Part shown: positions 1-7,345 of the stretch, one piece after another
How positions within the stretch are numbered: position 1 is the stretch's first letter
Layout of the letters: each line of letters starts with the position of its first letter
Assembly (NCBI GenBank): GCA_903908165.1
Contig: CAIVQX010000151.1
Coordinates: 1-62,225 of the forward strand
Reading direction: 5' to 3'
DNA length: 62,225 bases
Source: an uncultured Methylococcaceae bacterium
Lineage (GTDB): Bacteria; Pseudomonadota; Gammaproteobacteria; Methylococcales; Methylomonadaceae
The notes under the pieces: generated by a model
What the model was told of the DNA's origin: nothing
Database searches by the model: none
Seen by the model: only the letters and a program-made list of their open reading frames with translations
Translations under genes and position numbers: made by a program

Positions 1-119
1 ATAGACTGACTCCCGATGAAGCCTATTATGGTTTGTTGTCACCATTAAAAAAAGCAGCTTAATACAATGACAGATATTCACTTATAAATTGATAATCTCT
101 GTTTAAACAATTGGGGCCA
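1..119 (+). mobile_element. Right end of an IS3-family insertion sequence (partial, cut by window edge)
   Basis: The window opens inside the last codons of a transposase. About 57 bases after its stop comes a segment (about 105-119) ending in CAATTGGGGCCA. From family knowledge, IS3 elements run 5'-TG...CA-3' and GGGGCCA-type right ends are common, so I place the element's right boundary at about 119. The left end is outside the window, so neither the matching inverted repeat nor a target duplication can be seen. The boundary is an inference from the CA end and from the coding stump that begins immediately after it. Confidence 0.5.
3..62 (+). CDS. IS3-family transposase (OrfB/integrase type), C-terminal end only
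   Basis: Reading from base 3, nineteen codons give RLTPDEAYYGLLSPLKKAA and then TAA at 60-62. This matches the usual tail of IS3-group DDE transposases, where a conserved 'TPDEAY' segment sits about 12-15 residues before the C-terminus. The catalytic domain lies outside the window, so activity cannot be judged. The call rests on this short tail plus the IS-like end that follows. Confidence 0.55.
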   Translation, partial: RLTPDEAYYGLLSPLKKAA

Positions 120-223
120 GCTCTGTAGAAGCCATTTTTGAAGCCACTCAACAATGTCAATTAATTATGGATAAAGAATATCCTCATAACAAATTAACTT
201 ATACCTACAGTTTGGATGTTTAG
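120..223 (+). pseudogene. 3' stump of an unrecognised gene, apparently cut by the IS3 element
   Basis: From the proposed IS boundary an open frame continues to TAG at 221-223. It encodes a sensible protein tail containing VEAIFEATQQCQLIMDKEYP and ending YTYSLDV. No in-frame start or ribosome-binding site precedes it, and the frame is closed by TAA at 104-106 just inside the IS end. This is what an insertion into the middle or 3' part of a gene leaves behind. I do not recognise the family. Chance is possible for a 34-codon frame, although the composition looks like coding sequence. Bases 224-293 hold nothing I can name. Confidence 0.35.
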
Positions 224-293
224 CGAATATTCAAGTTTTTGAAAGGTCAACTAGCTACCTGGCTGGGTAAAATTACTGTCATTTTTTAAAGGT

Positions 294-2981
294 TTATCGT
301 AACCATTTTATTGATACCCATTTACGTACTTCCTCTAATAACAACATTCCCGCTGCAAAAGGTAGCATAAATAACCAAACGTTTGCTTCTATAGCTGCTG
401 TACCAAAAATTATTTGTCCCCAAGGCGTGTAAATAATGCTTAGTATCAAAGTAATTTCAAGTGCTACCCCCCATAGAATCAACTGATTGGAAAAAATAGT
501 AGAATCAAATAAAGATCGCTCTGGCGTTTTACAGAGAAATACATTGACGATCTGCATTATGATGATACTTGCCAAGCAGGCTGTGGTTGCTTGCTGATAA
601 AGTTTATTTTCAGTTCCGAGCGCCTCTCCCCAAGACCAGCCTCCACCATGGAGCACAAAGAAATAAGTAGTCATCGCGGCTAAAGCTTCAAGCAAGCCCA
701 AAAAAAGGTAAGATCGAAGTAGCAAAGGCCAGTTGAGTAATCGCTCATTTCTCCTCTTGGGCGGTCTGGCCATAATGCCTTGAGCCGGTGGATTGGCTCC
801 TAAGCCCAGCGCGGGCAACATGTCTGTACCTAAATCAACAGCCAGAATTTGTATGATGGTTAAGGGAAGCGGAATATTAAATAGTGCGAAAAATAAATAT
901 GGTACTAGTTCTGGGATAGCAGAGGTGAGAATATAAGAGAGAAATTTACGAATGTTGTCATAGACGGCTCTTCCTTCTTCTATGGCAGCTACAATACTCG
1001 CAAAATTGTCATCAAGAAGGATCATATCAGCAGACTCCTTAGCCACATCGGTGCCGATAATCCCCATGGCAATACCAATGTCAGCCATTTTTAAAGCAGG
1101 TGCATCATTTACACCATCACCGGTAACTGCTACGACATGGTTCATCTTCTTTAATGCACTAACGATGCGCATTTTCTGGTCTGCACCTACACGAGCAAAA
1201 ATGATATCAGGCGCATCAAGCGCTAATCGTAATTGTGTTTCAGAGAGTTTGCGTAATTGCTCCCCCGTGATAATAACGGGTGTATCTGATTGAATTTGAC
1301 CTATTTGGCGACCTATCGCTAGCGCTGTGTGTGGATGATCTCCAGTTACCATAATGACTTTGATACCTGCATCATGACATTTTTGGATAGCATCCGGAAC
1401 CTCTGGGCGAGGAGGATCCTCTAAACCAACCAGTCCAGACAAAATCAAATTACGTTCTTCAGAACTAATATCGTGGCCTTCTTTGAGTTCCCGCCAAGCA
1501 AAAGCTAAAATCCGTAGACCTTCCGCAGCCATTGTTTCCAGAGCATTAATGTATGCCTGCTGAATGTCTAAAGTTAAGGGAACTATCTCTTCTCCTAATT
1601 GCACATGTGTACATAACGGAAGTAACATTTCTAGTGCACCTTTGCAATATAGTACCGTTCCGTCAGGTGTTTGATGAACAGTAGACAGACGCTTACGATC
1701 CGTATCGAATGGTACTTCATTAATCTTGGGGTAAGATATACTCTCACCAAGACAGGTTTTTGCCAAGCGCACCAATGCAATTTCCATTGGGTCTCCTAAA
1801 AACTCAGGTTTACCAGCTATGATTGTTTCTTTTAAGTTATGACATAACAAGGCATCCTCGAAAAAACGGCGGTAGACTTTGGCAAATTTAGGTTGTCGCT
1901 TTATATCCATGCGTTTAATTAATTGACCATTAAGATAGAGATTATTCACCTCCATTTTATTCTGCGTGAGTGTGCCAGTTTTGTCTGTACAAATCACAGT
2001 TGCTGACCCTAGTGCTTCAACTGATGGTAAATGCCGAATCAATGCATTGCGCTTTGCCATACGCTGTGTCGACATGGCTAGTGCTAATGTAAGAGTTGGT
2101 AGTAATCCTTCAGGAACCAGAGCAACTATGATACCAATAGCGAAAATAAAGTTTTCCCAAAATGACAGTCCTATCGCTTGTCCAATAAAAAAGAAAACGA
2201 CACCTAATGAAAAAGCTATGCCAACTACGATACGACTAAGTCTTGTGATTTCCAATTGTAGTGGCGAAGTACCTGAATTTGCTGTTTGTGTTAAATGGGC
2301 AATTTTTCCAAATTCGGTATGCATACCTGTCGCAAAAACAACCGCTCGACCCTCTCCAGAAACAACTGAAGTTCCAGCTAATAATGTATTTCGACCGTGC
2401 AAAAGATCTTCTTCAGATGAAGGCGCAGCATCCCGAGCCTTAGGCATCGACTCACCTGTAACGGTTGCATTATTAACTCGTAAACAAAAAGCCTCGATAA
2501 TTCGACAATCAGCTGATATGTTGTCACCTTCCTGTAATAAGATCACATCACCAGGCACAAGATCAGCAGCCAGAATTAAACTAATATTGCCTTCACGTAT
2601 TGCTTTGACATAATGAGGTAGTAATTTTTCCAATGCGGCAACAGCACGTTCAGCACGAAATTGTTGCCAAAATGCAAATAAGCCATTGATGATAATCACA
2701 CCTAAGATGGCATATCCTAGAGTGCCCATGCCTTCTCCAGGTTGGCGATAGTTTGCAAAAAAAGCTAAACCTGCGGCTAACCATAGAATGAGTGCAAAAA
2801 AGTGGATAAACTCTTTTAGGAAACTGATTAAAAGGGATTCGGGAGGAATTTTGTCTATTTGATTAGGACCAAATTCTTTCAAGCGACGCAGGGCTTCACT
2901 TTGAGGTAATCCGTCGTGGCAACTTTTAAGGCTCTTTAGGGCTTCGTCCGGTGAAAGTTGGTGTATTTTCATAACGGACAT
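294..2981 (-). CDS. P2-type cation-transporting ATPase (Ca2+ or Na+/K+-like), 895 aa
   Basis: A membrane pump of the P-type ATPase superfamily, moving cations at the cost of ATP. An N-terminal cation-ATPase domain (1-70) leads into paired membrane helices (about 55-105). The actuator TGES is at 175-178. M3-M4 carry PEGL at 290-293. The phosphorylated Asp is D333 in DKTGT, a KGA nucleotide-site motif lies near 447, and the hinge GDGVND is at 621-626. Four to six further helices end the protein. M6 reads VDLGTDMLPALGLGANPP, between the Ca2+-pump and Na+/K+-pump patterns, so the ion is uncertain. There is no HMA domain or CPC motif, so it is not a copper pump. The start ATG has an AAGGGG ribosome-binding site. 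It is full length and transcribed leftward, alone. Confidence 0.88.
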   Translation of the reverse strand: MSVMKIHQLSPDEALKSLKSCHDGLPQSEALRRLKEFGPNQIDKIPPESLLISFLKEFIHFFALILWLAAGLAFFANYRQPGEGMGTLGYAILGVIIINGLFAFWQQFRAERAVAALEKLLPHYVKAIREGNISLILAADLVPGDVILLQEGDNISADCRIIEAFCLRVNNATVTGESMPKARDAAPSSEEDLLHGRNTLLAGTSVVSGEGRAVVFATGMHTEFGKIAHLTQTANSGTSPLQLEITRLSRIVVGIAFSLGVVFFFIGQAIGLSFWENFIFAIGIIVALVPEGLLPTLTLALAMSTQRMAKRNALIRHLPSVEALGSATVICTDKTGTLTQNKMEVNNLYLNGQLIKRMDIKRQPKFAKVYRRFFEDALLCHNLKETIIAGKPEFLGDPMEIALVRLAKTCLGESISYPKINEVPFDTDRKRLSTVHQTPDGTVLYCKGALEMLLPLCTHVQLGEEIVPLTLDIQQAYINALETMAAEGLRILAFAWRELKEGHDISSEERNLILSGLVGLEDPPRPEVPDAIQKCHDAGIKVIMVTGDHPHTALAIGRQIGQIQSDTPVIITGEQLRKLSETQLRLALDAPDIIFARVGADQKMRIVSALKKMNHVVAVTGDGVNDAPALKMADIGIAMGIIGTDVAKESADMILLDDNFASIVAAIEEGRAVYDNIRKFLSYILTSAIPELVPYLFFALFNIPLPLTIIQILAVDLGTDMLPALGLGANPPAQGIMARPPKRRNERLLNWPLLLRSYLFLGLLEALAAMTTYFFVLHGGGWSWGEALGTENKLYQQATTACLASIIIMQIVNVFLCKTPERSLFDSTIFSNQLILWGVALEITLILSIIYTPWGQIIFGTAAIEANVWLFMLPFAAGMLLLEEVRKWVSIKWLR

Positions 2982-3176
2982 TCCCCTTGAGCAGTTGTAA
3001 AAGTATACTAGGGTTGGATATTTGTATAAAGTTTGGGCTACTAAAGATAGCCCAGAATCTTAGGTCGGTGCTGTCGAGGTTAACTGTTTAGTATCATAGT
3101 TGTTAAAATTTGCTTTTCAAGCACTTAAACTGAGGTAAACGATTAATGTTAATCATTTTAGGAGTCGACCTACAGT

Positions 3177-3641
3177 TTATTTTGTATTCCAAGGCATGAT
3201 CGGTACAGTTGAAATACTATTTGCAGGAGCGCCTTCAATCAGTTTTCTGCTAATCGCAACATATATCAGAGTGTTACGTTTTTCATCGAACATTCTACTC
3301 ACTTTAGTTTCTTTAAAAAACAACGATGTGCCTTCAGCGAAGGCTGTTTCTTCTTGCGGTAATTTTTCATTGATAATAATGGGGCCAACTTGTCGACAGG
3401 CTATGGAAAATTGGGAAGGGTCCTCTGCAACACCAAAAGCGCCAGCAATACCTCCCGTTTTGGCTTGGCTGATATGACAAGAAACCCCCTGTACTTTAGG
3501 GTCATCAAAAGCTTGTACACAAATCTTGTGGTTTGAACCTATTAGTTTCCAAGTCGTTGTTATGCAGCCAATATCTTCAGCTTGAGTGGGTTGGGCCAAG
3601 ATGGCAAATATTAATGAGCTGAAGACTAATGATTTTTTCAT
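3177..3641 (-). CDS. creA: CreA-family periplasmic protein
   Basis: Similar throughout to E. coli CreA (DUF/PF05981): the mature part has AFDDPKVQGVSC, AKTGGIAGAFGVAEDPS, SIACRQVGPI and the C-terminal STVPIMPW block typical of the family. CreA's biochemical role is not established. A signal peptide (MKKSLVFSSLIFAILAQPTQA) precedes the mature start at about AEDIG, so the protein is exported. I use the ATG at 3641 rather than an upstream TTG, because the ATG puts the lysines of the signal peptide at the very N-terminus. Two conserved-looking Cys pairs could form disulfides. It lies between the P2-ATPase and the cupredoxin gene, on the same strand but separated from both. Confidence 0.85.
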   Translation of the reverse strand: MKKSLVFSSLIFAILAQPTQAEDIGCITTTWKLIGSNHKICVQAFDDPKVQGVSCHISQAKTGGIAGAFGVAEDPSQFSIACRQVGPIIINEKLPQEETAFAEGTSLFFKETKVSRMFDEKRNTLIYVAISRKLIEGAPANSISTVPIMPWNTK

Positions 3642-3738
3642 AATAATTTTTATAGCCAAGTTTGTTGTGGAAATAATTTTAGTAGGAAGTTATTTATCAT
3701 TGCTGTCTTGGTTTGCAACGCTGATATTTTGACTTGTC

Positions 3739-4428
3739 CTATCCGCCTTTTTGAGTCGATCTTATTAAGTACTTTGTGAAAAGGTCTTTAATACGAGTTC
3801 TATTAAGGATGATAAAAAAAGAGATGGTACAGCCCAATAACGCACTGAATACTAATACGGATAGACTTAACTGTGTCCAATCAACGAAGTAAAAATCTGC
3901 TCTGACTGGTGCAGTAAGACCCGGAATACTAGGTAAGTCGCCATCCCCGCCATCGACTTTTAGCTGTGCTTTCATTCCCTTTTCCATATGTTGTGGTAAT
4001 TCACAATGGACAAGATAGGTTTTCTTTTGGCTAGGCATAATTAAGGATGCCTGTAATTGTCCCTCTCCATTGAGCTCAAGATGAAACATGCCCTCTGGAT
4101 ACAAGTATCCGGGTAAACCATGAATCATGAGTTGATGACGTATTTGGTCATCGTTTATGAAAGTGATGTTAATTTTGGCGCAGGGTTTAACATCCCACTC
4201 TTGATTATCAAAGGCAAACATTTTTCCATTAAATTTTAAGGCGTGTTTATGTCCGGCATGGATAGTTATATCGATATTTTCAGATATTTTTTTGCAGTCA
4301 TTGGGAAGTTTGTCGCTGTTGGCATTCATGATCATGCCTTTTTCATCCATGATCATCCCACTGTGATTCATTGCAGATGCGAAGTGATTAACCCCAAGCA
4401 GGCAAAGGACTAGTAGTAAAGCTTTCAT
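3739..4428 (-). CDS. Membrane-anchored cupredoxin (type 1 copper protein), 229 aa
   Basis: A secreted electron-carrier or copper-binding domain held in the membrane. A signal peptide (about 1-19) is followed by a Met/His-rich stretch (residues 20-34: five Met, one His), a common weak copper-binding design. The cupredoxin fold spans about 50-158, with a complete type 1 copper site: H98 in IRHQL, then C142, H147 and M152 in the HCELPQHMEKGM loop. A membrane helix at about 185-207 leaves a short basic cytoplasmic tail. Its start overlaps the stop of the upstream multicopper oxidase by four bases (ATGA), so the two are co-translated and probably partners. Likely role: accepting or delivering electrons or copper for the oxidase. 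I know no named gene for this exact architecture. Confidence 0.85.
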   Translation of the reverse strand: MKALLLVLCLLGVNHFASAMNHSGMIMDEKGMIMNANSDKLPNDCKKISENIDITIHAGHKHALKFNGKMFAFDNQEWDVKPCAKINITFINDDQIRHQLMIHGLPGYLYPEGMFHLELNGEGQLQASLIMPSQKKTYLVHCELPQHMEKGMKAQLKVDGGDGDLPSIPGLTAPVRADFYFVDWTQLSLSVLVFSALLGCTISFFIILNRTRIKDLFTKYLIRSTQKGG

Positions 4429-6086
4429 TGCTTTTGGTTCCGTTTATAAGCGAGGATAATTAAAAGAAGCACTCCGATGATTAAACCTATTGTTAGACCA
4501 AACAGGATGATCTGTAGATAGTTAGGTGCAAGTAGTCCAGCATCAGCCAATAACGGGGCAAATTCTCCTTCACCCCATATGGCCATATTTTTTGCATAGT
4601 AGTTTTTGTTAAATAGTTGATCAAAAAATTCATCATGCATTTTGGGCATGCCTTGTTCGTCAAGTAACTCTTTGTAAGCAAGAATTGCCATATTTCCCCC
4701 AGGCTCTAGACCATCTGTTGTCGTACCTGTGGGGGTATGATCATGAAACATCCATAAGCCAGGTCCATAACTATTTAAGCCATTATTTTGGGTTAGCAGG
4801 TGCAAGTCAATGCGTTGCGCTGGCGAAATATCAAAAACATCACGCGTTATTTGTATGGCGGGTGGGTGGTCAACACCATCTAAAGCAGTAATGGTGGCTT
4901 TATGGCCATGGATATGGATTGCAACAGCTGAACGTTGTAAGTTGGCGATATGTAATTTAATGTCTTCATTCTCAGAAGCAATAATCATTGCGTCGCGCAA
5001 GGTGTAAGGGAAAGAGTGTCCGTTAAGTAGAAAGTAGTTTTCAAAAGATTCAGTCATGTTGTAATCACGACTCATATGTTCTGCAACCAACCTTGGGTCA
5101 TTGGCATCTTGAATGATTTTTGCCAGTTTTTTATCTACGGACTGGTAGTGTAAATCATATTCTTGGCTAAAAGTCTTTTTTACGGTAGCCGACGGATGTC
5201 GAACCTGTCCTGCACCAATATTGAAAGTCTGCAACCAATTATTAGGTCGATTTTCTTCGACAATAAACATACCGGCTAAGCCCATCATAAAGTGTTGTGC
5301 TGTTTGCACATGGCAATGATAAAGCATAGTGCCTGCATGTCTTGGCTTAATCTCATAGGTATGACTTTTACCTGGGAAAACCGCATGTTCCTCCATGCCG
5401 TCATTATCTTCACCTTTAGAGTTTAGCCAAGGATGATCTACTCCGTGGAGGTGAATGGTATGAGGTAGATAATGGGTGTTTTCCAACGTGATATAAACTT
5501 TGTCATCTTGTTCAACACGAATAACTGGGGAAGGGGCCCGTAACATTGGGTTGGCGACAACTGAGTTGAAGTTTTTAAGTGCCATACCTCGTGATTTGGG
5601 TGCATAAACCCAAAGTCCTGGTTGAATTCCTGGGGCTATATCGAAGGTATTGATTAAAAAATCACCATCTGGAGTAGAACCGTTAAGTTCTATTACTTCA
5701 AGTTTGATGTGAACAACGTCTGGGTCACCATCATGATCAAGGTCATCGGTCATGGTTAGTGCATCTTGAGCCAGATTAGTTTGCATCAAAGTTGCCATTG
5801 ACACGTTATTGGTTCCCTTAACGGATGTTGCAATGTCATAGGGGTTATCGGGTTCACAGGAGGGTGCGGCATCGATATTTACGTCATCAATAATTTGAGC
5901 TGCACGCCATTCTGGGTGCTCATTAGGGCAGGGGATGATAATATTATTGTTATCTTTTGAGTCGTTGTAAACGGTTTGGGGTGGAGTAATCTCAGCTTGC
6001 TCCTGCATTCTTGGTGCTATAAAAATAGCAAAGCTTGTCAGTGTAAAGATGATTATTAATAATAAGATAGTTCTTTTGAAAGTCAT
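4425..6086 (-). CDS. Membrane-anchored multicopper oxidase, 553 aa
   Basis: A laccase-like oxidase with a copper cluster, probably facing the periplasm. An N-terminal helix (about 5-25) and a C-terminal helix (about 520-546) bracket the protein. Copper motifs (numbering from the ATG at 6086): HLH at 212-214 within HTIHLHGVDHPW; HCH at 257-259 followed by H265 and M267/M268; HIH at 391-393; and HDH at 448-450. The last motif has Asp where three-domain oxidases have the type 1 Cys, so the only type 1 Cys is C258. An acidic DLDHDGDPD loop near 115-121 resembles a calcium-binding loop. I chose the ATG at 6086 over a TTG 12 bases upstream. The gene is coupled to the cupredoxin downstream. Substrate unknown; Cu(I) oxidation is one possibility. 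Confidence 0.85.
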   Translation of the reverse strand: MTFKRTILLLIIIFTLTSFAIFIAPRMQEQAEITPPQTVYNDSKDNNNIIIPCPNEHPEWRAAQIIDDVNIDAAPSCEPDNPYDIATSVKGTNNVSMATLMQTNLAQDALTMTDDLDHDGDPDVVHIKLEVIELNGSTPDGDFLINTFDIAPGIQPGLWVYAPKSRGMALKNFNSVVANPMLRAPSPVIRVEQDDKVYITLENTHYLPHTIHLHGVDHPWLNSKGEDNDGMEEHAVFPGKSHTYEIKPRHAGTMLYHCHVQTAQHFMMGLAGMFIVEENRPNNWLQTFNIGAGQVRHPSATVKKTFSQEYDLHYQSVDKKLAKIIQDANDPRLVAEHMSRDYNMTESFENYFLLNGHSFPYTLRDAMIIASENEDIKLHIANLQRSAVAIHIHGHKATITALDGVDHPPAIQITRDVFDISPAQRIDLHLLTQNNGLNSYGPGLWMFHDHTPTGTTTDGLEPGGNMAILAYKELLDEQGMPKMHDEFFDQLFNKNYYAKNMAIWGEGEFAPLLADAGLLAPNYLQIILFGLTIGLIIGVLLLIILAYKRNQKQ

Positions 6087-6274
6087 GTTTAAAGTCAAAC
6101 AGTTTGTAAAGTTGCTGTCATTGTAATGCTCAGATTAATGAACGCCTAGATACTTTCAAATATTCAGAAAAGCAAATAGTTATGATGAGAGCAGGGCTGT
6201 TTTTTTAAAAAGCATTAAGTTGACTAGTTTAAAACCTAAGGGGGGGCAGTGATTTTTGATAATTATCCCGTATT

Positions 6275-6910
6275 TCATGATAGTACGTTGACTTGTTTAA
6301 GCAAAATTTGTAGTTCAGCTTGGATCTTTTTGCGGTAAAAAATAAATTTCCAACGCGTGCCACCACATTGCCGCCATAATATAGCTGAACGTATACCAGC
6401 CAACAAACAAGCACGGATTTTATTGGCCGTCTCGGTCCTTGATAGATAAGCCTGTTCACCATTTATCATTATTCGCGGTTGCAGAGTACTTATGGTGTTT
6501 TGATAAATTTCTCCAAGATTTGCAAATATATTTTCATGTAACAATCCGAAATGTTCACTTTGTGCTTGTGCTTTGATGATCCCTATTTGGATTGAATTAA
6601 GTAAATCTTTTCGATTAGATAATTGATGCTCCAAAAAAACAAGCGAGGCTGAATAGCGCGCTTGCTCGGGATTTTCTATTTTATAACCTGTCATTTGCTG
6701 ATTAAGTTGGGTTAATCCCAATTTTAAACCTTCTAGGCTGCCATAAATATCGATCACACTATCCGAATCAATTTTTAAGACACTAGCAATACTGGTTTCA
6801 AGTGCTATTGGATCGGCAGTTCCTTTGATTGCAAGTTGTTGTACTAAAGCGGCTGCCTGAGCAATACCGGCTAGGGCAATAGTTTGGTTAGTAATGGTAT
6901 TTAATTGCAT
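6275..6910 (-). CDS. hflD: HflD-family protein (high-frequency lysogenisation protein D)
   Basis: The all-helical 211-residue protein matches HflD (YcfC) in length and in the C-terminal part, where NKIRACLLAGIRSAILWRQCGG is the most recognisable block. In E. coli HflD is a peripheral membrane protein that antagonises the phage lambda CII activator; its cellular role is unclear. In enterics it sits between mnmA and purB. Here it stands alone, divergent from the copper genes to the right and after the oxidase to the left. The start is an ATG with no strong ribosome-binding site. A run of seven G lies just past its stop (6240-6246). Confidence 0.82.
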   Translation of the reverse strand: MQLNTITNQTIALAGIAQAAALVQQLAIKGTADPIALETSIASVLKIDSDSVIDIYGSLEGLKLGLTQLNQQMTGYKIENPEQARYSASLVFLEHQLSNRKDLLNSIQIGIIKAQAQSEHFGLLHENIFANLGEIYQNTISTLQPRIMINGEQAYLSRTETANKIRACLLAGIRSAILWRQCGGTRWKFIFYRKKIQAELQILLKQVNVLS

Positions 6911-7032
6911 AAGTTATTGTTTACTGGTAATTAAAATAACTATTTTACAAAGGCACTAATCTGCTGATTAATGTGTACGCAGAAAAGCTTGCCGTTATGT
7001 AATATAGCAGTATATCTTTATCAGACAAGTTG

Positions 7033-7076
7033 TATCATGATTATCGACTATGAGTCGAATATGATATAAATATAAT
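7033..7076 (+). promoter_or_regulatory. Possible operator and -10 element in front of the copper chaperone/exporter genes
   Basis: A dyad TCGAC-TATGA-GTCGA (7044-7058) is flanked by outer arms TATCAT (7033-7038) and ATGATA (7061-7066), the outer spacers being unequal (5 and 2 bases). A -10-like TATAAT follows at 7071-7076, 25 bases before the CopZ start. A dyad just upstream of the -10 is the layout used by CueR/MerR regulators, but the arms do not match the E. coli CueR box, and I see no convincing -35. The dyad is visible; its role is inference. Confidence 0.35.
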
Positions 7077-7100
7077 TTGCGATTAGGTAAGGGAGAAAAA

Positions 7101-7316
7101 ATGATTCAATCTGTGATTCTATCAGTTATGTCAATGAAATGTGGTGGTTGTGAGTCTAATGTGTCGACAAAGCTAAATAAAATTGAAGGAGTGGAGTCGG
7201 TTAACGCCTCATTCAAAGACAATCAAGTAACAATTGTTTTTGATAATGAGAAAACCACCTTAGCAATTTTAAAAGCCGCTATTACTGAGGCGGGATATAG
7301 TGTTAATAACGACTAA
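7101..7316 (+). CDS. copZ: CopZ-like heavy-metal-associated (HMA) copper chaperone
   Basis: A 71-residue single HMA domain with the metal-binding CxxC in MKCGGCESN. It should carry Cu(I) in the cytoplasm and pass it to the CopA exporter encoded 29 bases downstream. The usual second half is present (VNASFKDNQVTIVFDNE, then a terminal ITEAGYSV). I use the ATG at 7101, which has the ribosome-binding site GGGAG five bases ahead, rather than a TTG 24 bases upstream. The spacing and shared strand point to one transcript with copA. The family is certain; the specific partner is inferred from context. Confidence 0.88.
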   Translation: MIQSVILSVMSMKCGGCESNVSTKLNKIEGVESVNASFKDNQVTIVFDNEKTTLAILKAAITEAGYSVNND

Positions 7317-7345
7317 ATTATAAAAATACTGCTGGGTGAATGGTT

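Noticed and set aside
1966..2613. A 215-codon rightward open frame opposite the P2-type ATPase
   Set aside because: It lies wholly antisense to conserved ATPase motifs, has no ribosome-binding site, and its Ser/Pro/Thr-rich translation is typical of a shadow frame.
3035..3053. Hairpin GGGCTA-N7-TAGCCC upstream of the P2-ATPase
   Set aside because: Six-base stem without a T run, in the leader of the gene; too weak to call a terminator or operator.
6229..6462. A 77-codon leftward frame in the end of hflD
   Set aside because: Out of frame with hflD and unlike any family; a shadow of hflD.
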